From Paenibacillus_F chitinolyticus_A (lineage in GTDB: Bacteria; Bacillota; Bacilli; Paenibacillales; NBRC-103111): a DNA stretch of 64,000 nt. A program made the position numbers and the translations under genes. How positions within the stretch are numbered: the first letter of the stretch is position 1; each line of letters opens with the position of its first letter. The stretch covers positions 2,666,001-2,730,000 of the forward strand of contig NZ_CP173427.1 of assembly GCF_045038035.1 (NCBI RefSeq), given 5' to 3'. Below the pieces are notes generated by a model. It was not told where the DNA came from and ran no database searches. It saw nothing but the letters and a program-made list of their open reading frames with translations. Of this stretch, positions 35,401 to 44,039 are shown piece by piece.

Positions 35401-35547
35401 TTTTTTAAGGATCAACTGCTGGAATTCGGTAAACTGACCGGTAAAGAAGACAAGGCGAAAGAATGGGGCGACGGGTGGTAGACAAAAATCAGCGGTCCGA
35501 AGCCGCAGATCCAAGCCGCCTGAGGCAGCAGAACGGTGTCCATCCTA
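35401..35547 (+). pseudogene. Relic of an iron-siderophore ABC transporter binding protein
   Basis: The frame from 35401 reads FKDQLLEFGKLTGKEDKAKE, then a TAG stop at 35479, TKISGPKPQIQAA, a TGA stop at 35521, then GSRTVSIL. This is the recognisable middle of FhuD/YxeB-like lipoproteins, where a helical segment with LTGKE is followed by K-Q-AAVGxRTVSIL. Two in-frame stops and absent flanks show it is decayed. The rest of the 35,226-35,571 gap holds no gene. Confidence 0.7.
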
Positions 35548-35571
35548 AATCCGTAACCTTGGGCCTGGCGG

Positions 35572-35601
35572 TTGACAACACCGTTTTATTTTTTCTATAA
35601 T
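35572..35601 (+). promoter_or_regulatory. Near-consensus promoter of the tetR/quinone reductase genes
   Basis: TTGACA at 35572-35577 and TATAAT at 35596-35601 are separated by 18 bases. Confidence 0.85.
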
Positions 35602-35639
35602 GGCATGGATTTTAAAGACGGAACTAAAGGTGAAGCGGC

Positions 35640-36293
35640 ATGTCTCCACGTACTAAGGAACAAAACGAAGCGATCCGGAATCAGCGCAAACAAGAAGTGC
35701 TGCAGGCGGCTGTTCAGGTCTATGTCGAGAAAGGCTATGCGGCGGCCGAAATGGGGGATATAGCGGATCGGGCGGGACTCGCTCACGGTCTCGTTTATTA
35801 TTATTTCAAAAACAAGAAAGCATTGTTCCGCGAGCTTTACGAGACCATGATGGAAGAATCCAAATGCTTTACGAAAGCTTATTTTGAGCAAAAGGGGTCC
35901 GTGTCAGACCTGTTCGAGAGTTATGCCCGGGTCGTCTGCGAACGGGTCAGGGTTAATCCCGCGATTCCGCGTTTTTACATGCGGATTAGTTTGGATGTGC
36001 ATCATTTGTATACGCCGGAGGAATTCTCTCCGTTTTCGTGGGTGAAAAGCTTTTTGCAGGAGATGACTCAGGCCATTGAAAAAGGGATCGGAGAAGGCAC
36101 GATTCGGACGGGTAATCCCGATCTTATGGCGAGACAGTTCTGGGGAGCCGTGTCGCAAGGGATGAATTACTTGGATCAGGCTCAGCAGGAATGGATGGCA
36201 AACGGCATGCCGGAGACGGAAAAGAAGGAACAATGGGAGAAGGCTTTGACTCAGGTGGTGGAGTCGTCCGTTTCCATCTTAAGGCTGCGCTAA
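35640..36293 (+). CDS. TetR-family regulator
   Basis: The 217-residue protein has a TetR helix-turn-helix (YVEKGYAAAEMGDIADRAGL, then AHGLVYYYFKNKKALF) and a divergent ligand domain. It lies 46 bases upstream of a flavodoxin-fold quinone reductase on the same strand and is probably its regulator, responding to a quinone or other electrophile. The ATG follows AAAGGTGAAG. Confidence 0.87.
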   Translation: MSPRTKEQNEAIRNQRKQEVLQAAVQVYVEKGYAAAEMGDIADRAGLAHGLVYYYFKNKKALFRELYETMMEESKCFTKAYFEQKGSVSDLFESYARVVCERVRVNPAIPRFYMRISLDVHHLYTPEEFSPFSWVKSFLQEMTQAIEKGIGEGTIRTGNPDLMARQFWGAVSQGMNYLDQAQQEWMANGMPETEKKEQWEKALTQVVESSVSILRLR

Positions 36294-36339
36294 ATTTTTT
36301 TATTTTAATATTGACTTATAACTCAATCAAAAATAAAAT

Positions 36340-36957
36340 GTGGGAAAGGGGAGTGATGTTTGTCTGAAAACGTTAGTCGTCGTGGCTCATCCGAATTTGC
36401 AGCAGTCCCGTGTCAACAAACGTTGGGTGGAGGAATTGAAAAAACATCCCGGCGAGGTTACCGTGCATGAACTGTACGGCGCGTATCCGGAGAAGGTATT
36501 GGATATCGGGCGGGAGCAGGCTTTGCTGGCGGAATGTGAACGTCTCGTGCTGCAGTTTCCGCTTCAATGGTACAGCACACCGCCGCTTCTGAAGCAGTGG
36601 CTCGATGAAGTGTTCACAACGGGATGGCTGTTCGGTCCGGGCGGTAAAGCCGTAGCCGGAAAAGAACTCCTGCTCGCCGTTTCTATCGGGGGAGCGGAGG
36701 AGACTTATGAGGCGGGCGGCCTGATCGGGTACACGATCAGTGAATTGACCCGCCCTCTGCAAGCGTTCGCCAATCAGATCGGCATGACGATGCTTCCGCA
36801 CTTTAAATTTCACGGTGCGAATCAGGCGGCGGACGAACAGATCGAGAGCAGCGCGGAGCGATACGTCAGGCATATCTTGACTCCCGAGCTTGATCCCCGG
36901 ATTGCCCGGCGGAGAATGCTTAATGACATGAAACAGAAGATGCAGGCCTCCCTGTAA
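36340..36957 (+). CDS. NAD(P)H:quinone oxidoreductase, flavodoxin fold (KefF/MdaB/YwrO type)
   Basis: The product has TLVVVAHPNLQQSRVN at the N-terminus, FPLQWYSTPPLLKQWLDEV for FMN phosphate and quinone binding, and LLLAVSIGGAEETY, typical of the family that reduces quinones by two electrons. The start is unclear. The frame opens with GTG at 36340, but AAAGGGGAG at 36345-36353 would better serve a CTG at 36364 (giving LKTLVVV). A stem without a T-run (36963-36969 with its partner to 36995) follows the gene. Confidence 0.85.
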   Translation: MGKGSDVCLKTLVVVAHPNLQQSRVNKRWVEELKKHPGEVTVHELYGAYPEKVLDIGREQALLAECERLVLQFPLQWYSTPPLLKQWLDEVFTTGWLFGPGGKAVAGKELLLAVSIGGAEETYEAGGLIGYTISELTRPLQAFANQIGMTMLPHFKFHGANQAADEQIESSAERYVRHILTPELDPRIARRRMLNDMKQKMQASL

Positions 36958-37079
36958 AAACAAAGCCGATGCTCCCCACACGGGGAACCTCGGCTTATGT
37001 GACGTTCGGATTTCGGGAGAGTATAATGGGAATGGTTGGGACCAAACAGACACATGGAGAAAACTTGGAGGAATCGGAC

Positions 37080-38141
37080 ATGAGCACAGAACCGAATACG
37101 GCGGGCTGGGACGCCATTGACAAGGAATTCGTAAAGCTGTACGGAGATCAGGAACCGAAACATTACGGTACGCTTATCTCCTATGCGCTGGGGGGACCGG
37201 ATCCGCTGGATGGAATCAGTGCGTACAAAACGGACGAGCCTGCCCCGCATTGGCATTTCGTAACGTTCGGATTTTCGGAACTTTACGATAAGGAATCCGA
37301 TCATCCGGAAGAGAGCGGCTACGGATTCGAATTGACGTTTCGGCTGGACCGCGGTGCAGAAGAGGAAGAGCCTCCGGCGTGGGCGATCAACCTGCTGCAA
37401 AATATGGGAAGATACGTATTCAACAGCGGCAATATTTTCCGGTCGGGCGATTACATGGACGCCAACGGTCCGATTTGCCTCGGTTCCGATACCCGGCTGA
37501 CCGCTCTGGCTTTCATCCGGGATCCGGAGCTTCCCGCAATCGATACGCCTAACGGGCGGGTGGAATTTATCCAGATGGTCGGAATTACGAGAGATGAGCT
37601 GGAAGCCATGCAAACCTGGAATACGCTTGGCATGCTGTCCGCTTGTTTGCCTTATATGCCGCACTACATAACGAATTTATCGCGGGATTCTCTGCTTAAA
37701 GTCGAAGCCGTTTCCGAAGCCGCTGAGAAAGGAATGCGGGAAGACGGCTCCAATACCGGCTTTTTGTTTGTGGATCAGCTCGCCTGGGAACCGGGTAAAA
37801 AAGGCTGGCTGAGCAAAGCTCCCGCAGCGCTGACGCTGGGGGCCAAACAAGCCGGCATAATCGGCAAGCTGCTGCAAGGTCGGATTTTGAAAGGAAAAGA
37901 CCTCACTCTCGTGGGACCGGAAGTCCGCGCGATCTTTAAGGCGGGAGAAAAGCCGGAGTGTGCGGCCGGAGACGGCGAGGTCCGGATCATGCTCGATGAG
38001 CAGGCTGCCGACGAGCTGAGCAGAGGCTTAATCCCTAAAGAAAGCGTGCTTGAGATTCCGTCCTTGCAGGGAACGGTCATTCGCATCGTGAAGACAAACA
38101 TTAAGGACAGTGAAGGTAACGTAGTGGAAGTTATCGGCTGA
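37080..38141 (+). CDS. Suppressor-of-fused (SUFU) domain protein
   Basis: The 353-residue protein starts at the ATG after TTGGAGGAATCGGAC. The first 200 residues match the SUFU domain (YGTLISYALGGPDPLDGISA, then HWHFVTFGFSELY and GYGFELTFRL). In bacteria this domain occurs as polymorphic-toxin immunity proteins and as lone proteins of unknown role. The C-terminal part (LTLVGPEVRAIFKAG, IMLDEQAADELSRGLIP) is a companion domain. No toxin gene adjoins it. Confidence 0.87.
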   Translation: MSTEPNTAGWDAIDKEFVKLYGDQEPKHYGTLISYALGGPDPLDGISAYKTDEPAPHWHFVTFGFSELYDKESDHPEESGYGFELTFRLDRGAEEEEPPAWAINLLQNMGRYVFNSGNIFRSGDYMDANGPICLGSDTRLTALAFIRDPELPAIDTPNGRVEFIQMVGITRDELEAMQTWNTLGMLSACLPYMPHYITNLSRDSLLKVEAVSEAAEKGMREDGSNTGFLFVDQLAWEPGKKGWLSKAPAALTLGAKQAGIIGKLLQGRILKGKDLTLVGPEVRAIFKAGEKPECAAGDGEVRIMLDEQAADELSRGLIPKESVLEIPSLQGTVIRIVKTNIKDSEGNVVEVIG

Positions 38142-38308
38142 CTGATAACGATCTCTGACGGGTGCGATTGCATACGGACCTTTGACCGGGAGACGGATGG
38201 AGGAGATCGGAGAGATTCTGAATTCGCTGCAAATACAGGAGTAACGGACTATATCGCACGGAGATGAGGGCCTGGAAACGGGCCTTTTTTTGTCGAAAAA
38301 TAAAAATG

Positions 38309-38367
38309 AAAACGGTTCCTTACGAAGGGTGGACACAGTGCCCATTTGCTTAAGGAGCCGTTTTTTT
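38309..38367 (+). terminator. Terminator after the SUFU gene, left boundary of the btr cluster
   Basis: A 14-base stem (38309-38322 with 38351-38364, one wobble) closes a 28-base loop and is followed by a T-run. A weaker GGCC hairpin with Ts precedes it at 38276-38291. From 38368 to about 38700 I see nothing that I can support. Confidence 0.8.
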
Positions 38368-38706
38368 GTGCGGCTGAAAAAACAGGAAATACCGCAGGAC
38401 ACAGGAGCATGCAGGCGATCGGCTCTACACGTTTTATCCGAAATGAACCTTTGCAGCGGATTTTACGGATTAAGACCTTGCTTATAATGCGTGGAGACTA
38501 TAAGAGGTAATTTTTTACCGTTTATTGTCATAAAATGCCGATTAGGATACCGGTAAGCGATAGGTACGAAAGAAGCAGAAGAGAATGACCCGGTTGAAAG
38601 CTCAGTCCTATTCGTTGTGACTCAAGCCTTATTTCCTGCAAAATGAGCAACCGAAACACGAATTGTGCGTAGAAGCAGAAGAAAAGAAAATCCAAATATA
38701 GGAAAT

Positions 38707-38816
38707 AACCATATATTTATGGTTTATATATCATTCATTTTAGTTCTAAAACAAAAACTAAAACCATTTAATTTCCAAAAATGGTAGTTGACAATTAATT
38801 TTGGTAATTATAGGAT
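38707..38816 (+). promoter_or_regulatory. btrS: Promoter and inverted repeats upstream of the butirosin cluster
   Basis: TTGACA at 38788-38793 and TAGGAT at 38811-38816 have a 17-base spacer. Upstream lie three inverted repeats: AACCATA/TATGGTT (38707-38713 with 38718-38724), TTTTAGTT/AACTAAAA (38738-38745 with 38756-38763) and ACCATTT/AAATGGT (38763-38769 with 38779-38785). The first and third share ACCAT/ATGGT half-sites and may bind one regulator. The region is much more AT-rich than its surroundings. Confidence 0.65.
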
Positions 38817-38893
38817 GTAAATGTATCCATAAATAACACATTATGGAAACTATAGTCGATTAATAGACTTTAAATATCCAAAGGAGAGTTATC

Positions 38894-40150
38894 ATGACCA
38901 TTCCATTTGACCATTGGCCAGAATGGCCTCAACACTCCGATCGTACCCGCCGGAAAATTGAAGAAGTGTTTCAGTCGAACAGATGGGCGATAAGCGGATA
39001 TTGGACGGGCGAGGAAAGCATGGAACGGAAATTCGCCAAGGCTTTTGCGGATTTCAACGGGGTCCCATACTGTGTGCCGACGACGAGCGGCTCCACGGCT
39101 TTAATGCTTGCCCTTGAAGCGCTCGGAATAGGCGAAGGGGACGAAGTCATTGTTCCCAGCCTCACTTGGATTGCAACCGCTACCGCCGTATTAAACGTGA
39201 ATGCGCTTCCTGTTTTTGTGGACGTTGAGGCGGATACGTATTGTATTGATCCTCAATTGATAAAGTCGGCCATTACGGATAAAACGAAAGCCATTATCCC
39301 GGTCCATTTGTTCGGAAGTATGGCGAATATGGATGAAATAAACGAAATCGCGCAAGAACACAATCTTTTCGTGATTGAAGACTGCGCGCAAAGCCACGGT
39401 TCCGTATGGAACAACCAGCGTGCCGGAACGATAGGAGATATAGGGGCGTTCAGCTGTCAGCAGGGCAAAGTGTTAACGGCCGGAGAAGGGGGGATTATCG
39501 TGACGAAAAATCCCCGTTTTTTTGAACTCATCCAGCAATTGAGAGCGGATTCCAGGGTTTATTGCGATGATTCCTCCGAATTGATGCACGGTGACATGCA
39601 GCTGGTCAAAAAAGGGGACATTCAAGGCTCCAACTATTGCTTGTCCGAATTTCAATCGGCCATCCTTCTGGATCAACTTCAGGAGCTGGATGACAAGAAC
39701 GCGATCCGGGAAAAGAACGCCATGTTCTTGAACGATGCCTTAAGCAAAATTGACGGCATTAAGGTGATGAAGCGCCCTCCTCAAGTCAGCAGACAAACTT
39801 ATTACGGCTATGTATTCCGGTTCGATCCGGTGAAATTCGGCGGGTTGAATGCGGATCAGTTCTGTGAAATTCTTCGCGAAAAGCTCAATATGGGGACGTT
39901 TTACCTGCACCCGCCGTATCTCCCCGTACACAAAAATCCATTGTTCTGCCCCTGGACAAAGAACCGTTATTTGAAATCGGTTCGTAAGACAGAAGCTTAT
40001 TGGAGAGGGCTTCATTACCCGGTCTCCGAACGGGCTTCCGGGCAATCCATCGTTATCCACCATGCTATTTTACTGGCTGAACCCTCGCATCTGTCGCTTC
40101 TGGTCGATGCCGTAGCCGAACTTGCCCGGAAATTTTGCGTGACTCATTAA
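38894..40150 (+). CDS. btrS: L-glutamine:2-deoxy-scyllo-inosose aminotransferase
   Basis: The 418-residue DegT/DnrJ/EryC1-family enzyme (called BtrS or BtrR) forms a Schiff base at Lys192 in SCQQGKVLTAGEGG, the position known for this enzyme. It transfers an amino group from glutamine to 2-deoxy-scyllo-inosose, and later to the second keto intermediate, so it works twice in 2-deoxystreptamine formation. AAAGGAGAGTTATC precedes the ATG. It is the first gene after the cluster promoter, followed by btrN. Confidence 0.94.
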   Translation: MTIPFDHWPEWPQHSDRTRRKIEEVFQSNRWAISGYWTGEESMERKFAKAFADFNGVPYCVPTTSGSTALMLALEALGIGEGDEVIVPSLTWIATATAVLNVNALPVFVDVEADTYCIDPQLIKSAITDKTKAIIPVHLFGSMANMDEINEIAQEHNLFVIEDCAQSHGSVWNNQRAGTIGDIGAFSCQQGKVLTAGEGGIIVTKNPRFFELIQQLRADSRVYCDDSSELMHGDMQLVKKGDIQGSNYCLSEFQSAILLDQLQELDDKNAIREKNAMFLNDALSKIDGIKVMKRPPQVSRQTYYGYVFRFDPVKFGGLNADQFCEILREKLNMGTFYLHPPYLPVHKNPLFCPWTKNRYLKSVRKTEAYWRGLHYPVSERASGQSIVIHHAILLAEPSHLSLLVDAVAELARKFCVTH

Positions 40151-40179
40151 CGAAGGATGATTAGCGAGGAGGAAATGGG

Positions 40180-40932
40180 ATGGATAAGCTGTTTTCGATG
40201 ATCGAAGTAGAAGTCAATTCTCAATGCAACCGGACGTGCTGGTACTGCCCCAATAGCGTCTCCAAGCGCAAAGAGACCGGAGAGATGGACCCCGCCCTGT
40301 ATAAAACGCTGATGGAACAGTTAAGTTCGCTGGATTTTGCGGGACGTATTTCGTTTCACTTTTACGGGGAGCCGCTTTTGTGCAAAAATCTCGATCTGTT
40401 TGTGGGCATGACAACGGAATATATCCCTAGAGCAAGGCCCATTATTTACACAAACGGCGATTTTCTTACCGAAAAACGGTTACAGACTTTGACGGAACTG
40501 GGCATTCAAAAATTCATTGTGACCCAGCATGCCGGAGCCAAGCACAAATTCAGAGGCGTATACGACCAACTGGCGGGAGCGGACAAAGAAAAAGTGGTCT
40601 ATCTCGATCATTCGGATCTGGTTTTATCCAATCGGGGCGGGATTCTGGATAATATTCCTCAAGCTTCGAAAGCCAACATGTCGTGCATGGTGCCATCCAA
40701 TCTGGCCGTTGTTACCGTTTTGGGGAACGTGCTGCCATGCTTTGAAGATTTCAATCAAAAGATGGTTATGGGCAATATCGGGGAACAGCATATTTCGGAT
40801 ATCTGGCACAATGACAAATTCACCTCCTTCCGGAAAATGTTAAAAGAAGGGCATCGAGGCAAATCGGATCTATGCAAAAATTGCAACAATGTAAGCGTGC
40901 AGACGGAAGAACAATACGATTATGTGCTCTAA
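40180..40932 (+). CDS. btrN: Radical SAM 2-deoxy-scyllo-inosamine dehydrogenase
   Basis: The 250-residue enzyme has the CX3CX2C cluster motif at Cys16, Cys20 and Cys23 (CNRTCWYC), and the twitch-type second cluster at Cys169, Cys187, Cys232 and Cys235. The length and all seven cysteine positions agree with the Bacillus circulans enzyme as I recall it. It oxidises the 3-hydroxyl of 2-deoxy-scyllo-inosamine, giving the ketone that BtrS aminates to 2-deoxystreptamine. GAGGAGGAAATGGG precedes the ATG. Confidence 0.96.
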   Translation: MDKLFSMIEVEVNSQCNRTCWYCPNSVSKRKETGEMDPALYKTLMEQLSSLDFAGRISFHFYGEPLLCKNLDLFVGMTTEYIPRARPIIYTNGDFLTEKRLQTLTELGIQKFIVTQHAGAKHKFRGVYDQLAGADKEKVVYLDHSDLVLSNRGGILDNIPQASKANMSCMVPSNLAVVTVLGNVLPCFEDFNQKMVMGNIGEQHISDIWHNDKFTSFRKMLKEGHRGKSDLCKNCNNVSVQTEEQYDYVL

Positions 40933-40950
40933 CGAGGAGGGGGTGTACGT

Positions 40951-42189
40951 TTGAATATTTTGCGGCTTACCCCTCATTACTATTTTGAGACTACCGAATG
41001 GCCGAGCCGGTTTGATCCGATGGGCGGCATGCAGGTTCAAATCACGAATTTGACGGAATGGCTGGCCGATCAAGGAGTCCGGCAGGACGTGCTCACAACC
41101 GGCATTCCCGGCATCCCCCGAACCTTACAACTTCGGGACCGGTTGACCGTCCATTCCGTCCGTTTTATGACGCTGCCCTTTAAGTCCAGCCAAACGGGAA
41201 CGGTGTTTCTCGATCAGAGCTGGTTCATGGGCGCTGTCAAATGGATCGTTCTGAACGGCAAAAAGAACAGGTACGATGCGATTCATGTCCATGCAAGCGG
41301 AGTGGTGTGGCCGTTACTCGCGGGAATGTTCGCTCAAAAATATTTAAAAAAGCCTTTGATTCTAACGATACATTGCAGCCGGATATTTACGTACAAGCCC
41401 ATGAACAAGTGGGATCAATTCGTTCACGATTTTGTTAAATCCGTGGAATTAAAGAGCATCAAACTCAGCCATAAAGCCGTCGTTCTTACGGATAAGAGAC
41501 TGGACAGCTACAACCGGCTGCTTGAAGATTCGTCGAAAATGACGGCCATCAGCGACTGTATCGGATCGAATCATCTCAGTCATTCCATCGATTGTCCTTT
41601 TTGCAGCCGGTTAAAAACCGAGCTTCTCGGCAAAAAAACGGTTTTGTTCCTGGGCAGAATCGCACACGAGAAAGGCTGGGCCACCTTTGTAAGTGTTGCG
41701 AAAGAGCTTGCGGACAAAATCGGCGATTTGCAATTCATCGTGTGCGGGGACGGTCCCCAGCGCGAGGCGATGGAAGAACAAATTAAAGCGGCGAATTTGC
41801 AGAACCAATTCCGTATCACCGGTTTTATTTCACATAAATTTGTCTCCTGCTATCTGCATCATGCCCAGTTGTTCCTGCTGCCCTCCCACCATGAGGAATT
41901 CGGCGGAAGCCTGATTGAAGCGGCCATTGCGGGAGTTCCGATCATCTCGACCAATAACGGAGGTCCCGCCGATATTTTTACTCACGGTGAAACCGCGATT
42001 TTAAAAGACCCGGGCGACGTGTCGGGGATCGCTGACGAGGCTTATAAAATATTGACGAACGACTCCGTCGCCGAGTCCCTGAGGCTCCATTCCAGACCCG
42101 AGGTTGTCAGTAAATTTTTGCCTCACTGCGTGTATCCGAATTATTTGAATTTGTACTCTTCCAAAGAGGCTTCCGTCCATGAAGGATAA
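40951..42189 (+). CDS. btrM: Glycosyltransferase, N-acetylglucosaminyl transfer to 2-deoxystreptamine
   Basis: The 412-residue GT4-type protein has the acceptor-side N-terminus FDPMGGMQVQITNLTEWLAD and the donor-side C-terminal block PSHHEEFGGSLIEAAIAGVP. By its place and by known butirosin chemistry it makes 2'-N-acetylparomamine from UDP-GlcNAc and 2-deoxystreptamine, which BtrD then deacetylates. The start is TTG after GAGGAGGGGG. It overlaps btrL by 11 bases, indicating translational coupling. Confidence 0.92.
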   Translation: MNILRLTPHYYFETTEWPSRFDPMGGMQVQITNLTEWLADQGVRQDVLTTGIPGIPRTLQLRDRLTVHSVRFMTLPFKSSQTGTVFLDQSWFMGAVKWIVLNGKKNRYDAIHVHASGVVWPLLAGMFAQKYLKKPLILTIHCSRIFTYKPMNKWDQFVHDFVKSVELKSIKLSHKAVVLTDKRLDSYNRLLEDSSKMTAISDCIGSNHLSHSIDCPFCSRLKTELLGKKTVLFLGRIAHEKGWATFVSVAKELADKIGDLQFIVCGDGPQREAMEEQIKAANLQNQFRITGFISHKFVSCYLHHAQLFLLPSHHEEFGGSLIEAAIAGVPIISTNNGGPADIFTHGETAILKDPGDVSGIADEAYKILTNDSVAESLRLHSRPEVVSKFLPHCVYPNYLNLYSSKEASVHEG

Positions 42190-43993
42190 TCCGATCTCTT
42201 TGTTTCACGAATTGGAAAGCTACGTCAGAGGAAGCAAGGACCCTCTTCATCGTTACATGTACGCCTGTATCCTGGAGCAGCGATTGGCGGATTTGCTTTT
42301 GCTGAGCCGGTGCGGCGTACATCCTGATGACGAGGATCGTCTGGCCGTCCGGCTGGCCTCCCAGCGCAGTCTTTGCGTGCAGGCTGCTTCCGACCTTGCG
42401 GAAGGTACGCAGGAGGCGCGGGGGAGTACACCGGCATGGCCCGACTGCAAGGTTATCAAATCGTCCGCTGCGCAGAAAAGACCGGAGCTGCTCTCTTTAG
42501 TCAAAGTGTTGCAGGAGCTTCGCACCCCGGAATGCTCCGGGTATGATTTGTGCGACCTGGAGGTTTGCCGGGAGGATGCTCTGCACTGGCTGAGAGACCA
42601 TGCCGATCCGTCTTCACCGCCCGTGCTCATCGGCGTTCGAACCGGAGGCGCTTTCTACGCTCCGTTCTGGTCTTCGGCTTTGCAGCAGAGGTGGGGGAAT
42701 AAAGCCCTATATCACACCGTCAGAGCTCTGCGGATGCCCTCCGATCCGGGCGCGTCCTTGTATTTGCCCGAGGAACTTTCGATGCTGCCGGCGGCAATAG
42801 AGCCGGATACGGATATCGTGATTCTGGAAGACCAGCCGCATACGGGCGGGACAGTTCTGGAACTGGCCGGAAGACTTAGCGCGAAGTATCGGCTGAACAA
42901 GCCTGTCTGGGTTTCTTCTCCGGGCCGGTTGTTCCAAATCGAGAACGGCCGGCTTGCGAAGTACAGCGATCGTATCCCACTGAATACGGCGACAAGAAAG
43001 CGCATCTGGCAGATGCTCGGCAATTCGGAAGAAGTGGCGGAGTTTCTTCTGCCGAAGCTCGGCTTATCTGACGCACGTCCTGCGGATTTGGAAGCGGTCC
43101 CTTATAAATCCGTGCCTCATTGGAATGATCCGATGTATCGCCGTGAAGTTCCCTTTCGGATTAATCCGAAGAAAACTCCGTTTTTCATCCGACGAAAAAG
43201 CACGAATGAGCCGGTCGTATTCGCAAAATTTATCGGGAAAGATCTTTTCGGCGATTTTCAATTTCATCAGCTGAAGAAGTTTGAAAAGTATTTCCCTGAT
43301 ATTTTAGCGTACCAGGACGGTTATGTGATGACCAAATATGAACCGGGATTAAAGGAAATGAGAGAAATGTTCGTCAACATGCCTTCAGCCGTGACAAGGG
43401 AGATTTGCCAAAGCGTTTCCGGTTACTGGAAAACGCTGCTTGATTCGTGCCAAATAAGCGGAGGTCATCCCGTTCATCCTTTAGCCGATCATTGGCAAGC
43501 CCGTCTTGGAGAAATGGAGGACTTCATCGGGAGAAAGCTGCCTTATGATCTGGATTGGTTCGAACAAAGTTTGTATACCGAATGGATCTCGTCCGCTCAT
43601 GTTTATACGTCCTTGCCTTACGCCAACCAATACGGACACTGGAAAGCGAGGCTTTCAGCCGGACAACGATTAAAAACGTACCGTTTTCACATCGATTCCA
43701 CCTGGGGCGGCACTTCCAGCATCGAGGTGGAGCTGGCTTCGTTTCTTTTGGAAAACAGGGTGAGGCCCGATGACTTCCGTCTGCTGGTAAACCAGGTGAA
43801 AAAAGCAGCCGGTTCCTTAACCATTGAAGCGGTTACCGATGCCCTGCCGATCGCTTGCGTCCTGCAAGCCGCGAATCTTTTAAAACAGGCGAAGGATGAA
43901 AGCCGCTTGTCGAAAGAGCTGATTTTGTCGGAAGCGATGCAATCATTCGAGTATCTTCAGGCCATGAAGCCGAAGCTTTCGGATGTAAGATAA
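42179..43993 (+). CDS. btrL: Neamine phosphoribosyltransferase
   Basis: The 604-residue protein contains a phosphoribosyltransferase core: LIGVRTGGAFYAP (about 150-162) and the PRPP loop DIVILEDQPHTGGTV (about 212-226). In butirosin synthesis BtrL transfers 5-phosphoribose from PRPP to neamine, and a phosphatase (BtrP) then gives ribostamycin. It is far longer than simple phosphoribosyltransferases. About 350 further residues follow, including FAKFIGKDLFGDFQF and YVMTKYEPG, which faintly resemble a kinase N-lobe but lack a clear catalytic loop. The symbol rests on function and place. Confidence 0.82.
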   Translation: MKDNPISLFHELESYVRGSKDPLHRYMYACILEQRLADLLLLSRCGVHPDDEDRLAVRLASQRSLCVQAASDLAEGTQEARGSTPAWPDCKVIKSSAAQKRPELLSLVKVLQELRTPECSGYDLCDLEVCREDALHWLRDHADPSSPPVLIGVRTGGAFYAPFWSSALQQRWGNKALYHTVRALRMPSDPGASLYLPEELSMLPAAIEPDTDIVILEDQPHTGGTVLELAGRLSAKYRLNKPVWVSSPGRLFQIENGRLAKYSDRIPLNTATRKRIWQMLGNSEEVAEFLLPKLGLSDARPADLEAVPYKSVPHWNDPMYRREVPFRINPKKTPFFIRRKSTNEPVVFAKFIGKDLFGDFQFHQLKKFEKYFPDILAYQDGYVMTKYEPGLKEMREMFVNMPSAVTREICQSVSGYWKTLLDSCQISGGHPVHPLADHWQARLGEMEDFIGRKLPYDLDWFEQSLYTEWISSAHVYTSLPYANQYGHWKARLSAGQRLKTYRFHIDSTWGGTSSIEVELASFLLENRVRPDDFRLLVNQVKKAAGSLTIEAVTDALPIACVLQAANLLKQAKDESRLSKELILSEAMQSFEYLQAMKPKLSDVR

Positions 43994-44039
43994 ATGTCAC
44001 GGTCGAACGAAACCACGCACATGTTTGAGGAGGCTTTGT

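Noticed and set aside
36340..36957. Quinone reductase as the BtrV flavin reductase
   Set aside because: It is paired with its own TetR regulator and promoter, is separated from the cluster by the SUFU gene and terminators, and belongs to the KefF/MdaB-type family.
36963..36995. Hairpin after the quinone reductase as an intrinsic terminator
   Set aside because: The stem is good but is followed by mixed sequence rather than Ts.
44025..44039. TTG start of the large PEP-synthase-like gene
   Set aside because: The codon lies on top of the GAGGAGG ribosome site; the ATG at 44,040 is correctly spaced.
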